A stretch of DNA of 64,000 nt, from NCBI GenBank assembly GCA_034509755.1, contig CM067556.1, forward strand, positions 38,486,045 through 38,550,044, written 5' to 3'. A model generated the notes under the pieces. The model had not been told where the DNA came from. It did no database searches and saw nothing but the letters and a program-made list of their open reading frames with translations. The position numbers were made by a program, and so were the translations under genes. Position 1 is the stretch's first letter. Every line of letters begins with the position of its first letter. Shown in pieces: positions 11,392 to 23,300 of this stretch. Origin of the DNA: Anisodus tanguticus (Eukaryota; Streptophyta; Magnoliopsida; Solanales; Solanaceae).

Positions 11392-13683
11392 ATTTGTACA
11401 TGAATGTAAGAGGTCTGAATCAGGCCTATAAACAGAAAGAGTTGAAGCTCTTTCTGGAAAAGAATAAAACAGATATGTTTGGTTGTGTTGAGACAAAGGT
11501 AAATGAGAGAAAAACACAAAGAATAATATAGAAAGTTGCTAGGGACTGGCATTACTGTTGCAACTATCCATTAAGACTGAATGGCAGGGTTTGGCTACTA
11601 TAGAAGAGGCATCTTAGAGTACAGATTCTTCAAATACATGAACAGTTTATCCATTGTTCAGTTAAAGATGCTACTACCTAATTCTCTTCATTGGTGACAA
11701 TGGTTTATGCTAGAAATGAGCGGATTCAGAGGGATATTCTATGTCATGATTTGCATCTACCCAATTACATGTTGTTCTACCCTTTATAAAATTATTGCAA
11801 AAGTGTTAATTGCTAAGATAAAAGGTGTGATCCAGGAACTTATTGGTTGGTCACAATCAACATTTATTGAAGGTAGAAGTATCATAGACAATATTGTGTT
11901 TAGCCATGAGTTGTTTAGAGGCTACACATGGAAAGGAATGTCAGTCAGGTGTGTGCTAAAAGTTGATTTAAGGAAGACATATGATACTTTGGATTGGTAT
12001 TTCTTGAAGATTGTATTGGTTGATCTTGGGTTCCCAAAGAAATGTGTACATTGGGTCATGGAATGTATTGAAACCGTGTCAAACTAACTTGACATCAATG
12101 GTGGTCTAGCACCTCCATTCATGAGTAAGAGAAGCCTCAGGCAAGGTGACCCTATGTCACCTTACCTGATTGTCCTTGGTATAGAATACTTGCAGAGGGA
12201 AATGAACCAACTAGCTAACAATCCGAAGTTTAACTTTCATCCCAGATGCAAGAGAATGAGAGTGATCCACATTTGTTTTACTGATGATTTGCTTATGTTT
12301 TACAGGGTTGACTTACCATCTGTTATGTTGCTAAAACAGACCTTCCAGTTGTTCTCAAATGCCTTTGGGATACAAGCAAATTTAGACAAGAGTTCTTTGT
12401 ACATAACTGGAGTGTCTCCACAGGTGAAAGATGATATATTGCAGGTTCTTGGATATGTGGAAGGGACTCTCCCATTCAGATATCTAAGAGTGCCATTGTC
12501 ACCAAAAAAGTAATTTGTTAGCCAGTGCTTACCATTGATAGAAAAGATCACCTCAAGGATTAAATGTTGGTCATTAAGGATGTTGTCATATGCTAGTAGA
12601 TTGCAACTTATCAAGGTAGTGTTGTTTGGCATGCAGACTTATTGGGCACATATATTTTTTCTTCCAAAGAAGGTAATGAAGCTTATTGATGCTATTTGTA
12701 GATTCTTTCTATAGATAGGGATGGGGCAAATATAAAAAATGGTCTTGATTTCATAGGAATTGATTGCCAACCACAAGAAGCAGGCGTGTTGAATGTTATT
12801 CATCTCGGACTGTGGAACGAAATTGATATCTGAAGCAATTATGGGTTATCTAGCAGAAAAAGGACTCACTATGGATCAAATGGGTGCACTACTATTATAT
12901 CTAACATAGAACCTAGCTACAATGGAAACACCTAAGAATGCTGCTTGGGTGGTAAGAAAAATCATTGATAGCAGACAAAAAGTTATCTAGCTGTAGACAT
13001 TACAGGGTGATCTTCATCACAAATTGGGACAAATGCAGAAACAAAGGAAATTTCATATTAAAAGAGCTTACTGCTTGTTGCTCCTAAAACTACCAATATT
13101 TTCTTGGAAAACTAGAGTTTTGCATAAACAAATACACCCCAGATTCAAATTCAATCTTTGTATGACTGTTCAAAAAAGACTCTCCACTGTTGATAGATTG
13201 CAAAAGATAGGCATTCAAGTGCCTATGGAGTGTGTATTTTGTGACAAGGGTATGGAAAATTTTGATCACTTATTCTTTCATTGTTCTATTACTAGAGTAC
13301 TATGGGGAAGACTACTGCAATAGTTAGGATCACAGAACTGTTGGTACATGGAAGGAGGAAATACAATGGATCTGTAGCATGGCAAAGAGAACAAATGGAG
13401 CTACATCTATCACTTGTAGTGTGTTTGGCATGATGGTTTATTGCATATGTCAAGAGAGGAACTCCAAGAGATTTCAACAAGGCCAATACAATGGTATATG
13501 GGTCTGCAGGGAGATTGCTTTGCATACGCACATTCAAGGAAGGAACATGACTCAATGGCAACTAGTGTTGAGCTCTCTAAATTGTTTTCCTTAGTAGTTC
13601 CAGTAGCTGAATTTAAGAGATGTAATGCTAGTACTAGAAGTAATGTTTTCTTGTATAGACTGTTAAGTAGCTTCTTGTTATAG
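11392..13683 (+). pseudogene. LINE ORF2, endonuclease stub, reverse transcriptase, zf-RVT
   Basis: Polyprotein that nicks target DNA and primes reverse transcription there. The endonuclease survives only as its N-terminus (11395-11530: NVRGLN, KQKELKLFLEKNKTDMFG, then ETK with the expected glutamate). RT resumes near 11740 (CCSTLYKIIAKVL), with SQSTFIEGRSIIDNI near 11850, a KVDLRKTYDTLDW motif (F to T/Y change in the usual K-A-(F/Y)-D box) near 11960, RQGDPMSPYL near 12140 and the catalytic FTDDLLMF with Asp-Asp at 12283-12288. A stop at 12085, another at 12511 and more after 12700 break it. The C-terminal zinc-binding-like zf-RVT region (CVFCDKGMENFDHLFFHC) lies at 13230-13290. The last open stretch ends at 13683. 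It is non-functional. Confidence 0.88.
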
Positions 13684-13778
13684 CTTAGTTGTTTTAAATT
13701 TTTGAGGCTAGGGGGGTTTCCCATGCCTGGATATGTAATGCTAAATTTTTTATTAATAAAATGCACTGTTAATAAAAA

Positions 13779-13794
13779 AACCAAGGACTGAGTC
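13779..13794. repeat. LINE target-site duplication, right copy
   Basis: Right copy of aaccaaggactgagtc, immediately after the A-rich LINE tail; the interrupted LTR sequence resumes here. Confidence 0.92.
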
Positions 13795-14334
13795 CGTACG
13801 ATCTATATATACTCAACTAATGAGGAGAATAAGCTCTAAGGCAGAAAGTACTCCCAATAAGGGATAAACAATAACGTCTTAGTATGATCTAACTATGAGA
13901 TATAATTCGCCATGAGTATCATTTTTATTTATTTCTAAGGAGTACCAGTTTAGGCACGGGATCATGCTATAGAAATAAGGGATAGCCATTAAAATCCTCT
14001 CATCATTTAATCAACACAATCCACAATGTGCTCTAGTTTTTGAGTACACCAATGATCCAGCAAGAACGATCCCTTTCATGCTTACTTCAGTCCTACTAGA
14101 ACTCCCTAACACACAACAACTGAGTAGAGGAGACGTACATGTTTTTTATGAGATTCTGAGGCTAGAATCACCTCACTTCACTACGAAGTAACCTTTGATC
14201 AGCTTGAAATGAAAAACGTTGAAGATTTTGCTAATTTTCCCTACTACAACATCCTCTCATGTGAAAATATTTAATTCTCTTTGAAAAGTTGTTGCTACTT
14301 AACCACATCAAATCATGTTATTTCATGTTGTTGT

Positions 14335-14336
<2 letters not shown>

Positions 14337-14390
<54 letters not shown>

Positions 14391-14404
14391 GTGTGTGTGT
14401 GTTG
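14337..14404. repeat. (TA)n-(GT)n compound microsatellite
   Basis: About 50 bp of TA followed by about 18 bp of GT, within the left LTR. The corresponding (AT)n-(GT)n tract in the central LTR is at 27445-27484, so it was present in the ancestral LTR. Confidence 0.95.
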
Positions 14405-16354
14405 TTGTATATAATCACGTTGTGGTTGTAGTATATATATATGCGCTGCTAGATATTTGGTCATGTTATCCCTTCTTATGAAAACAAGACAAGATAATGA
14501 TCTTAAATACTTAGTCATATAGGTCTATAGGGTCCACATCACATGTCAACTTTCTCTCATTCCACACATCCTTACAACACGAGTCATATATGCTTTCTTT
14601 GCCATGGTTCCATGTGACCCATCTTAATGATGACATTTGTCACTTTGTCCATTAATTAAATCAAATTTTCTCCCTCTTAAATTATTAAATAATTTCTTAT
14701 TCCCAATTCACTTAAATTTTATCACTTTTATGATACTTTATAGTCATTATCACGATCATGTGATATAGCACTAGTCCGTGATCTTTTTGGCACACGGAAA
14801 ATATTATTTTCGATCACCATCATCACACTTATTAAGTCATAAATTATTTTGTGTCTTCATTCTTTTATACACCAAGCTCTCAATTTGCATACGTGAGTAT
14901 GACCAAAATTGCATATGGTATGTATAACTTGTTCAATATAGCTAATCTTATTTTCTCTGATTTGTTCATCCTCAAATCCCCATATAACCTCTGTTTTAAA
15001 ACAAATTATAAAATATCATTATTTATATAAGAGATCTTAACCTCTCCGGATTTATGTTACTTTACCCATGATGTATACTAGCGCAAAAATATGGGGTGTA
15101 ACATCATTCCCCTCTTAGGAATATTCATTATCGAATGTGGAGGTATACACAGAGGGATATAAACTCTAAATGGTTCTGAAAATTTAGACAGTGTTTCCTA
15201 TATAATTGGATAACTTACAAACCTGCAAAGTAGTCAAATACCAAACATAATGCCACACAGGGCCATAATAAACATCATTTACCATATCTCAGGCCTCTCA
15301 CAACCATCAAATATGAACATAACAACATTAGATCACCTCGAGCATAAATAACTGTGTCTTCTGTGATGTCATAACATCTCAATTCTGAATATCACTTGAG
15401 TGTAACATAGTGTTAGCATAAACTTTTCATAACATGGTTTAAAGGAAAACATGGAATCAATCAGGTTGTAAACCTTATGTCTTGAACAAGCGAGGTTATT
15501 CAGATTTTCATTTCTTTCTTGATTTCTCACGTCATTCCTTCGACGTTCTCACTTTTCCATAAAACTTTCATAAAAGCTATTGTCATAATTTCTTATCTTA
15601 TTCTAGATACTTGTAACAAAACATTCACTCGCTTTTGACTTCTTTCTCTTCACACGACTTATTCTCTAGGTACTTAATACTTCCCATTTACTTCATATAG
15701 AAGCCTCACTGAGAGGAATACTCACCTCGTATACAAAGATTCCACTACTTGGCTCCCAGATCTTCAAAATTCTCAAGAAGTCATATCAGACTAACAATTC
15801 CTGGGTACGTCATGTATATATCCTCTAGAGAGGTACTATTTATATATTCATACTACTCTTCCATACTATTATTCGGTTATAACAATCTGTCCGACACTAA
15901 GGATTACTCAATCCCTTAGTAGATCCTAAACTATTACTCCTTTCTAAAACTACGTATGTCGACGTCTGTAGCTCATAAGCTGGATTACATGCTACTCACT
16001 GCAATTCTACAATTGTTGAAAATGGGATGCGTTTTATCTGAATGCCAACTACTTTACAATCTTATGTATTCAGGTACTTTGTACCTCTTCCACTTCACTT
16101 TCTTTGCATTTTGGAACTCATAATTTACCTTTCTAGGCTTTCATTACCTTCTTTGTGAATGGGTGCGAGAAATGCTCACACTTTAAAACTGTATCATGAT
16201 ACTTGCACATCTGTTGCATGCATAATCTAGTAGGGATCGTTCAATACTTATCACAAGTATGAGATAGAATCGAGTTCCTATGACTCAGCTCTGTTGCACA
16301 ATTTGGAATCAGAAAGAAGGGTAACCAATCATAAATGACCTATAGCCTCCTGAT

Positions 16355-16382
16355 TATAGGTGTAGTGCACAACACACCTATA
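16355..16382 (-). ncRNA. leader hairpin with GTGCAC palindromic loop (putative dimerisation signal)
   Basis: In sense orientation a 10-bp stem (tataggtgtg / tacacctata, one G-U pair) closes an 8-nt loop, ttgtgcac. The loop hexamer GTGCAC is self-complementary. It lies about 60 nt downstream of the LTR/primer site, like the hairpins in elements A, B, C, D and E. Function is inferred. Confidence 0.55.
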
Positions 16383-16430
16383 AGCAAGACTCTACTGGAC
16401 ACTGCTTGTAGACTCCCTAAGACATGACCT

Positions 16431-16442
16431 GTTCTGATATCG
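16431..16442 (-). promoter_or_regulatory. primer-binding site (initiator Met tRNA)
   Basis: Sense sequence cgatatcagaac, a degenerate form of TGGTATCAGAGC, a few bases inside the LTR end. It places the 5' LTR of this element on the right and fixes its minus orientation. Confidence 0.75.
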
Positions 16443-16801
16443 AGTTTGTCAGACCCTAAACCAGAGGAGAATGGCCGGCACACAATGCCTTACTAGCATA
16501 AGCATACCATTCTATAATACTGAACATACATAAATCATACTATGGCCGACAAGGCCGAATAGCATCATAAGATGAATTCCTGTAAGATAGCAATGCTATA
16601 TAAATGAATCTGGAGTCATCTAGCTCATCAACGCAATGGATTCCACCCAAACACATGTATACATAAACGGGCCATCAAGGACACCATGCATTTTATAACA
16701 ACAAAACAACTAAGGCCATACTATACAAACTAGACAACACAAGACATATATACAAGCCTCTAGGGAAGATTAAGTGTAATGTGGTTGGGACAGGGCCCTA
16801 G

Positions 16802-19166
16802 TGTTACACCCTGCAGTTCTACGTGCGATCAGATATATGGTTAGTCGATTTGAGCTCTAGCAACTCAAGACCCTTTCCGAGGGTCATGTATGACTTACAT
16901 TGGTATTACAGAGGTATACGGAAGGTTGTAAGTCAATTGGATTAATGGAAGTATATCACAACAAAGTTTGACAAAGATTAGGCGATATGCTAAGCAATCC
17001 TCCCTATGAAAGTCGATCTGCCTCACGGATCAAACCATGGATTAAAGCCCCCATTCCTTCACCTCACTTCCACCATCTGCAATGGCATATGCGGCCACAG
17101 ATGGTAATCTGTGGCGCATGATGAGCCGCAGATGAGAGGTGGTGGGAGGTGTTATATAAAGCCAAGATCGGTGGCTTCTTGTCCTCATTTCATTTTCGAC
17201 CCCAAAAATTTCCAAACACTCCTAAACTCTTCTCCAAGGTTCCTACATCATCAAAGGTCCATCCCATACCAAATTAAAGGGCGATCCTACATGGATGATC
17301 ATTAAGGAGCTTGGAAATCCTCACTTGATGTCTAGACAAGTTGGAAGTTTCTTAAGGATGGAAAAGAACTTGTTCTAAGGGACTTTGTGACTGGTTGAGG
17401 TAAGGTTTTACTACCCCCTAATGATATTTAACTCTTTGTAGTTTGGTTTATTTGATTAAATTGGTAAGCATAGTTTTAAAAGAAATCAAGCTAAACTCCA
17501 TGAAGAGGTTACTATTGTTCTTGAATAAACTAGAGATGATTATGGCCAGAAGTTGGAGTATGTATTTTTGCTATTGTAGCAGTTGTTGTGGTTATTGTTA
17601 TTGATATGGTGTTGAAGGGAAGTTAGTAACAGGTTGGTGACTCTGAAAACCATAATTAGAAGAGTACACCTTCTAGGTGCTCATTGAATTTCCCGAGTGA
17701 GTCGATACCTAGTTTGTTTATCTCATTTTGATCCAAAACCCTCTATATTGTGTAGATAATCACTCGTAAAGCATTCTACGGTTCGTGAGGTATTGGTAAC
17801 TAAGCGACGCAGGTATATAAGACTATTCCCTTCTTTCAAAAGCATGACCTCAAAAGTATTTATCATTTTCAAAAGAAATGTCGATAGAATCATTCTATTC
17901 ACATGTCTATTATCCCTTGTCGAGAATAGTTCTCTTGTTATTGTTATATTCCATGTTTATTGTTGGTTGCCCGGTTGAGACCGTACTACTTCCTGATGGA
18001 TTCTCTTAAGTCACAGTCTTATATATCGATAAGTTGTCATTGAAAAGCAAAATAAAAGATCGAACCAAAGTTATGGGTGAAAGTCCTGGTTATCTTTGAA
18101 GTCGACTCCTATTCACATATTGTTATCCTTCATTGAGCATACTTTTCATTATTATATTTTGTGTATCCTGGTTGTCTCTGAACTTTATAGATCTCAAAAG
18201 ATGGGTCTCAAAGAGTTAATCATCGAGTCAACCAAGAGTGGTATTAAAGAAAATTCAAAGAGTTATGAGTCTCAAAGAGGCCAAATGCCATGATTATTAC
18301 AACACAGTATCCACACCATCAAACCTATGCCAGTGGGCAGTTATATTATTCATACCACCGTTGCGACCAACCGATGGGAAGTTGTACATGTACATTATAC
18401 ATACCGCGCCGCACTATAGTCGGCCATGATAGGCACTTATATGTGCATACATACATACAACTCAGATATACCTGAGGAAAGTGACATATTACACCTTGGG
18501 TTATAAGCCGAGGGTAGATTACAAACGACAATTGCTAAACAAAGGGTCTAATATAGTTTCAGAGTTTCATTGTTCGCCCTAGGTGGCATACAAGTTATTA
18601 GAGTATCATATTGCTTTTATTCTTTTCTTTACAGCTTATATTTTCATATTACTATTCATGCTTTACATACTAGTACATTTCATTCATACTAACGTCTCCT
18701 TTGTTGGGGGCACTGTATGACATAATGCAAATTCAGATAAAGGTGCAAATAGACCTCCCAGTAGGAGCTGGTTAAGTTCCACGGATTGAGTGGTGTGCTT
18801 CACTTTATCCGAAGCTATCGAGTCAAAGTCATGAGATGAGTTTGGTATAGATATAGTTGATGGGTAGGTTGGGGCCCTGTCCCAGCCATACCACAGTTAT
18901 GTTTTCCATTGAGGCTTTCAGATTTGTGTTGGTATATTCAGTTGATCTATACGATGACCTTTTCGGTCTTGTACCATATTGTATATAGTGTTTGAAGTTT
19001 TTGTTCTCCTCCTATTGTGATGTCCAGATGATGTCTTGTAAATTCATGCTGCTATAGCCCTATCGGTCGCAATGTCTATTCAGTTTATAGGTTACGTTTT
19101 AGAATGGTACGCTCGGGCCAGTGCAGCACCTGGTGCCGGCCATACTCCCCAGTTTGGGGTATGACA
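16802..19166 (+). repeat. 5' LTR of element A
   Basis: 2365 bp from tgttacaccctg to gtatgaca, followed directly by the primer-binding site. It holds a dyad-rich upstream promoter region (17072-17140), a TATA box, and in its 3' third the conserved blocks actaacgtctcc (about 18692) and ggggccctgtcccagcc (18871-18887). Confidence 0.9.
17072..17160 (+). promoter_or_regulatory. LTR core promoter: dyad element plus TATA box
   Basis: The inverted repeat accatctg (17072-17079) / cagatggt (17098-17105) brackets a gcatatgc-like centre. A second ccgcagat copy follows, then tatataaa at 17153-17160. The 3' LTR has the same layout (24270-24358), with the stem kept by paired C-to-T and G-to-A changes. Downstream sequence (cctcatttcattttcgacc) is shared by other LTR families here and probably contains the transcription start. 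Confidence 0.6.
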
Positions 19167-19170
19167 AACT

Positions 19171-19182
19171 TGGTATAAGAGC
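19171..19182 (+). promoter_or_regulatory. primer-binding site (initiator Met tRNA)
   Basis: tggtataagagc, one change from TGGTATCAGAGC, four bases after the LTR end. It primes minus-strand DNA synthesis in Ty3/gypsy elements. Confidence 0.85.
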
Positions 19183-19230
19183 ATGTTAGTCCTAGGGAGT
19201 CTAAAAGATGTGTCTAGCAGAGTCTTATTT

Positions 19231-19256
19231 ATGAGTGTGTTGTGCACCACACTTAT
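19231..19256 (+). ncRNA. leader hairpin with GTGCAC palindromic loop (putative dimerisation signal)
   Basis: A 9-bp stem atgagtgtg / cacacttat (one G-U) closes the loop ttgtgcac. It sits about 65 nt after the LTR end, between primer site and gag. The same structure recurs in the other five elements, with stem covariation. Function is inferred. Confidence 0.6.
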
Positions 19257-22200
19257 AAGCGAGAGGCTGTCGGGAATTTAAGGATGATTTCTATTCTTTC
19301 ATCTCATAGATCGTGCAGTAGAGTTGAGTTGTAAAAATTCCAGTCTAACTCGTGCTTTATACAGTTTCAGTCTTGACAATAACCAGAGAGACCTTGGTTA
19401 ACTTGTATTCCTATACAGCCAATGAAAAATTCAAATCAGATCATTGACACGCCATATGTGTGAGTATGATATTGAAATTTTGAAGTATGAGTGACTATCT
19501 CCCCCTTATATACAAAGGAAGTGATGTAAGTTCGGAAAGATGAACATCGACTTTAGAAATAAAAAGAGTAAAGTGATGGAGGTACCCAATGCCGTAAATA
19601 TAAAAAATTGTAATAAGATCGAAGTCCAGATAACAATGATAAATGTATTGCTATTCCACCTTGAGCGGTGATGGAATCCTAGTGGGAAGTACCTATTTTT
19701 GCTATTGGTTGCGGACATCAGTGGACGTCATTTTCAAAAGAAGTGGGACCTCGGGATTTAGTGAGAATTTAGCACGATCCTCAGCATGATGGTACTGAAA
19801 GGTAGTGCGGCTAGGCAGTGACACCTCTTCTGAGAACATGTACATGATGCACCTGGGAGTTGTTAGTCAAGTGTGACCTTTAAATATTATAGAGATATAA
19901 GTGGACCAGGTATGGAGCCCTTTGTACAGACGATAAATGTTTCCCTCGGTGAAACCCCTGCCGGAAATAGAGAAGAAAATAAAATTAGACATAAGAAAAT
20001 GTCATATTATGAGGGTATATAGATAAGGATAAAAGATGAGGTTGATAGCATAAGAATAATGCAAAGTTAAATGAAACATTGGGATAACTGTATGAAATGA
20101 CTAAGAGTCGTGATATAAAGTATAGAAGGATGGCAGCCATGACCAATAAAGATAGAAAGTAATAAAAGTATTAGCGATTGGGGTGTCGAGGGAAAGGTGT
20201 TATGAGACCGGGTATCTATTATGAGTTTTGAGTAAGCCAGAAATTGATGGGATAGGCTGTCGAGATGATTTAGCCATTAAATCAAGGAACATTAATATGG
20301 AGTTGATCCTTAAGTAAAGACGGAATAAGAGTTGAGGACTGTCGAGATGATATAATAAGAGACATCAGGAAAGGGCAAAATAAGCGGGTAGGTATCAAAT
20401 AAGTAAACTGCAAGGAGGGGAGATACTTAAGAGATAGGAAGGAATGAATCCCCAAGGCTAATGTCCTTGTTATTGGAATTAAGTGTGTCTGTCATGAACA
20501 TGTGACACCTTACTTATGCGAGCGATTCAGTGACCCTATTAAGGGATACTACTTTAACGCAAGTTGTGAGTCGTTGAAGGATTGTGGATTATGATAAACG
20601 TCGATGTGATGACCTGATATCTTAAGAGGGAAATCTCAGTTGCGTGAGAATCGAATCATGGGAAATTGTGCAGGAAGGAACTGCCATAGATCCGTACGAT
20701 GATTTAGTAAGCAAATACAAAGGTTACAAATAGAAGTTTTGCGGCAGCTAAGATTGTGTTACCCAGATTTTTGGGAATATGCCATGAGTGACAATGGAAA
20801 TGTATGTACTAATATTAAGAAAAGAAAGTAGTGACCCACCATTTAGAGGGGTTAAAACAACGATAAAGACTGCTAGACGTATGGGGTTTGGAAAGGGAAA
20901 CCTGGAGAGTAATTAAAGGAAAAAAAGCATATATGCAAGAGGAGATACTCGAAATTTACGAAAAGAGGGTAAGTCGAGTTTTGTCAAGAAAGAATTCATG
21001 CAGACCCTAGAAGAAGGTGATTTAAATGTAAATGGCCGTATGAGCCATCATACTATGAAATATTTATATTAAGGAATGATCTTAGCACTGGAGGCTTTTA
21101 TCTCACAAGCAAGCGGCAACAACTCCCGAGAAATATTTCAAGCAGGGCGTAAGAGTATGAGAGGTTAGAATAGAGTGATCAAACTTAGAGGTATGAAGCA
21201 TAGGAGTAAAAGGCAATAGTTAAAGATTGTACTCAGAATGAGCGAGAGGAAAGGTAATGGTATGAAAGGTAAGTGGTAAAAAATTAGGGATATGCAAGGT
21301 CCCGAAGGAATATAGAATTACGAAGCTTCTAAAAACATATTGCTAGTAGATATCTACTATGATAGAGAGAAGGATTTAATCCGCATACAGATGGGTATGA
21401 CTCACCGGCAATGGTGACTATTGAATAAGGACCAATATTTGATTTCAAAGTGGACCGTAAGGCTAGATATAGAAAGAAACCCTGAATAATAGATGTTGAG
21501 ACCAGTCGATGTATTACAAGGTGTTTACCCAGAAGAAACAAGAGGATGAGGTTGTTTATACCTAGGGATCGGATGGGAAAGCTAAGCCCGTGACTTATGG
21601 TCAACAACAGTGAGCCCACATTAGAAGTATAACCACGAGAATCTTCAGTGTAAAGTTGAGACGAGTTTCTCTTACTAATAATAAGTAAAGGCACACTCTC
21701 AGATGGGTCGGAATGGTATAAAAAATTATGAGCCCTCTTGAAGAAAATAATAGTCCTAGAAGGTAAAGAAGAAAGTAAGTAAGCAAATGTGGATTCAGAT
21801 AGTGTTGTAAAGTATGATTCTCCTCAAGAGAAAGAGGTTTAGGAAGTTAAACTTCAACAAGTGAGTATCCCACTAATATAGTAGAAAAATGAGAGCATAA
21901 CATTTTTCCATCCAACTGATCGGGAATCCGAACATCGGACTAAATCAATGATAGAGATGTTATATAGAACTTAGTGGTATCCCTCATTTAAGTGATGGAG
22001 TGGAAGATAACCCTATAGGAGTTCGGTCCATAACCTTTCAAGGAATAAGTTCAACGGAACACAACAACAACCTTCGAAGTAACCTAAGATGAGCTATGTA
22101 AATGGTTTAGCCTATATAGAGGCCCAAAAAAAAGGACTAGTAGGGGAGCTTCAATCGAAGGCAAGTTTAAAAGTTCAATTTCATGGCTTCGATGATGATA

Positions 22201-22659
22201 GAGTGATACACAACAAATGTTAGTGTCATCCCAATGGTAAAAGGGAAAGAAATAACAATGGGAGAATTGGAAGTTGATACCATTAGAAGGTAGCGTCCCG
22301 TGGTAATAGAGTCAATACCAAAGTTAAAGCGAGACAGAGTTCTCCAACACTAAGTCAATCATGTGTCCTAAGTTTAGCTGGATTATGAAACAAGATTAGA
22401 GTGGAGGTGCCTTGTTCATGTTATTTTTCCCATCTAGATTCGATTAGGACAAATTACGATACCAGAGACATTGGTTGATGTGATAATGAGAAGCAAAATA
22501 GGGCCAAGTTTTGGCATAAAAACCCAATGACTAGCATAGAAGGACAGAGCATTAGAGGCCCATAGGACTAGTGTATAAAATACAGATTCCCACCTAGAGA
22601 ATGTAGTGTTGTCTAAAGATAAAAGCTCCATATGGGTTCGTGAGTATCGCACCCCGACA
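19257..22659 (+). pseudogene. degenerate gag-protease-RT-RNase H region of element A
   Basis: No frame longer than about 70 codons fits the expected polyprotein, and stops are dense. Position between leader and integrase shows that gag and the first half of pol should lie here. A weak trace of RNase H sequence (atggtcaacaacagtgagcccacattagaag) is around 21590-21640. I could not recover a zinc knuckle, protease Asp-Ser/Thr-Gly motif or RT catalytic box by eye, so most of this part is either deleted or saturated with changes. Confidence 0.45.
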
Positions 22660-23300
22660 GTTGATAGTCAATAGATTCACAGAATTGACCTCATTCTTAC
22701 CTAATTGATCTATTCACGCAGTTGAGGATTATGCTAGCTGTCCATTGACAAGAGGTTGTAAAATTCCAGGATATTTAAGTAGAAGGGGCTCGGTGCAGTA
22801 CAATTCCAAGATTCTCCAAGGAAAGTTTAGGAGTGCAGAGAATGCCCTTGTAGTTCTCTCCTAATCCAGTGGTCCAGCCAAGAGCATGATTTAGACGCTC
22901 GAAGAGATGATACATGGAGGTATGCTTGATCTATAAGAAGAATGGGATGGTCGACTACCCTGTTGTGAGACGGATATTATGGCGGTTATTACATTATCAT
23001 TGAGATAGATTCTTATAAGAACTTGTATGGTCGGGGGTATAGATTGTCAATCAATTACATTGATGTAAGAATATAAAGGGTTATATAAACTGTTAGCCCC
23101 CAGAGTTGCGAAAGAAGTAAAGTTTCTACAGGAGTAAATGTCAATAGGCCAGGATTGCGAAAGGTCACCAGCGTGTGTGATGCTGAGATTTAAAGAATGA
23201 TGTCCATGATGGGATATACTTGATGGCCTTACCGATAAAGGTGTGACAAGAATTTATCTAGGAAGTCAAGTTTAGCTCCACATACAACAAACCGTATAAG
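22660..23300 (+). pseudogene. integrase remnant of element A
   Basis: The nucleotide sequence follows the chromovirus integrase core, but in broken frames. 22660-22720 corresponds to the 'DRLTKSAHFLP' block (gatagattcacagaattgacc). 22725-22770 is the 'YAKLYI' block, with gaggattatgctagctgtcc. 22780-22930 keeps the 'HPQTDGQAE..IQTLEDM' block, with cgctcgaagagatgatacatg. Integrase would insert the cDNA into chromatin. Stops and indels in every block show it is dead. The match rests on comparison with the less decayed copies in elements C and D in this window. Confidence 0.55.

Larger units (their letters stand above)
9931..13778 (+). mobile_element. L1-type LINE insertion, 3.85 kb, inactive
   Basis: Non-LTR retrotransposon inserted into an LTR. 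It has ORF1 (DUF4283 plus a CCHC knuckle), the start of an APE-type endonuclease, a reverse transcriptase and a C-terminal zf-RVT-like region. It ends with AATAAA-type signals and a short A-run (13751-13780), and a 16-bp duplication flanks it. The family is normally about 6-7 kb; the shortfall comes mainly from loss of most of the endonuclease and the N-terminus of RT between 11530 and 11710. Frames are broken many times. Confidence 0.9.
8988..15103 (-). repeat. left LTR of the deleted Del-like element (contains LINE)
   Basis: In plus orientation it begins tgtcacaccc and ends ggtgtaaca, the complement of a TGTTACACC...TGACA LTR. Removing the LINE (9931-13778) and one duplication leaves about 2.25 kb. 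Its right-hand part (14740-15103) matches the central LTR at 27740-28086 closely, and its left-hand part matches 26244-26880. It holds (TA)n at 9067-9091 and a short repeat block near 9660-9870. Confidence 0.82.
15104..16446 (-). other. residual interior of deleted Del-like element
   Basis: Between the two LTRs. On the minus strand it starts with a primer-binding site and the leader (gggagtctacaagcagtgt..., gagtcttgct), then about 1.2 kb of sequence with no open frame. It ends with 'cacattcgataatgaatatt' and a purine tract next to the LTR, as in other elements here (compare 23965-24001 and 47565-47600). No gag, protease, RT or integrase motif was found, so the coding part has been lost. Confidence 0.7.

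Noticed and set aside
14281..14518. Frames with long Tyr-Ile repeats on both strands
   Set aside because: Translation of the (TA)n microsatellite; not a protein.
21329..21786. 121-codon and 61-codon minus-strand frames
   Set aside because: Antisense to the decayed pol region of element A; no match to a known domain and no codon pattern of its own.
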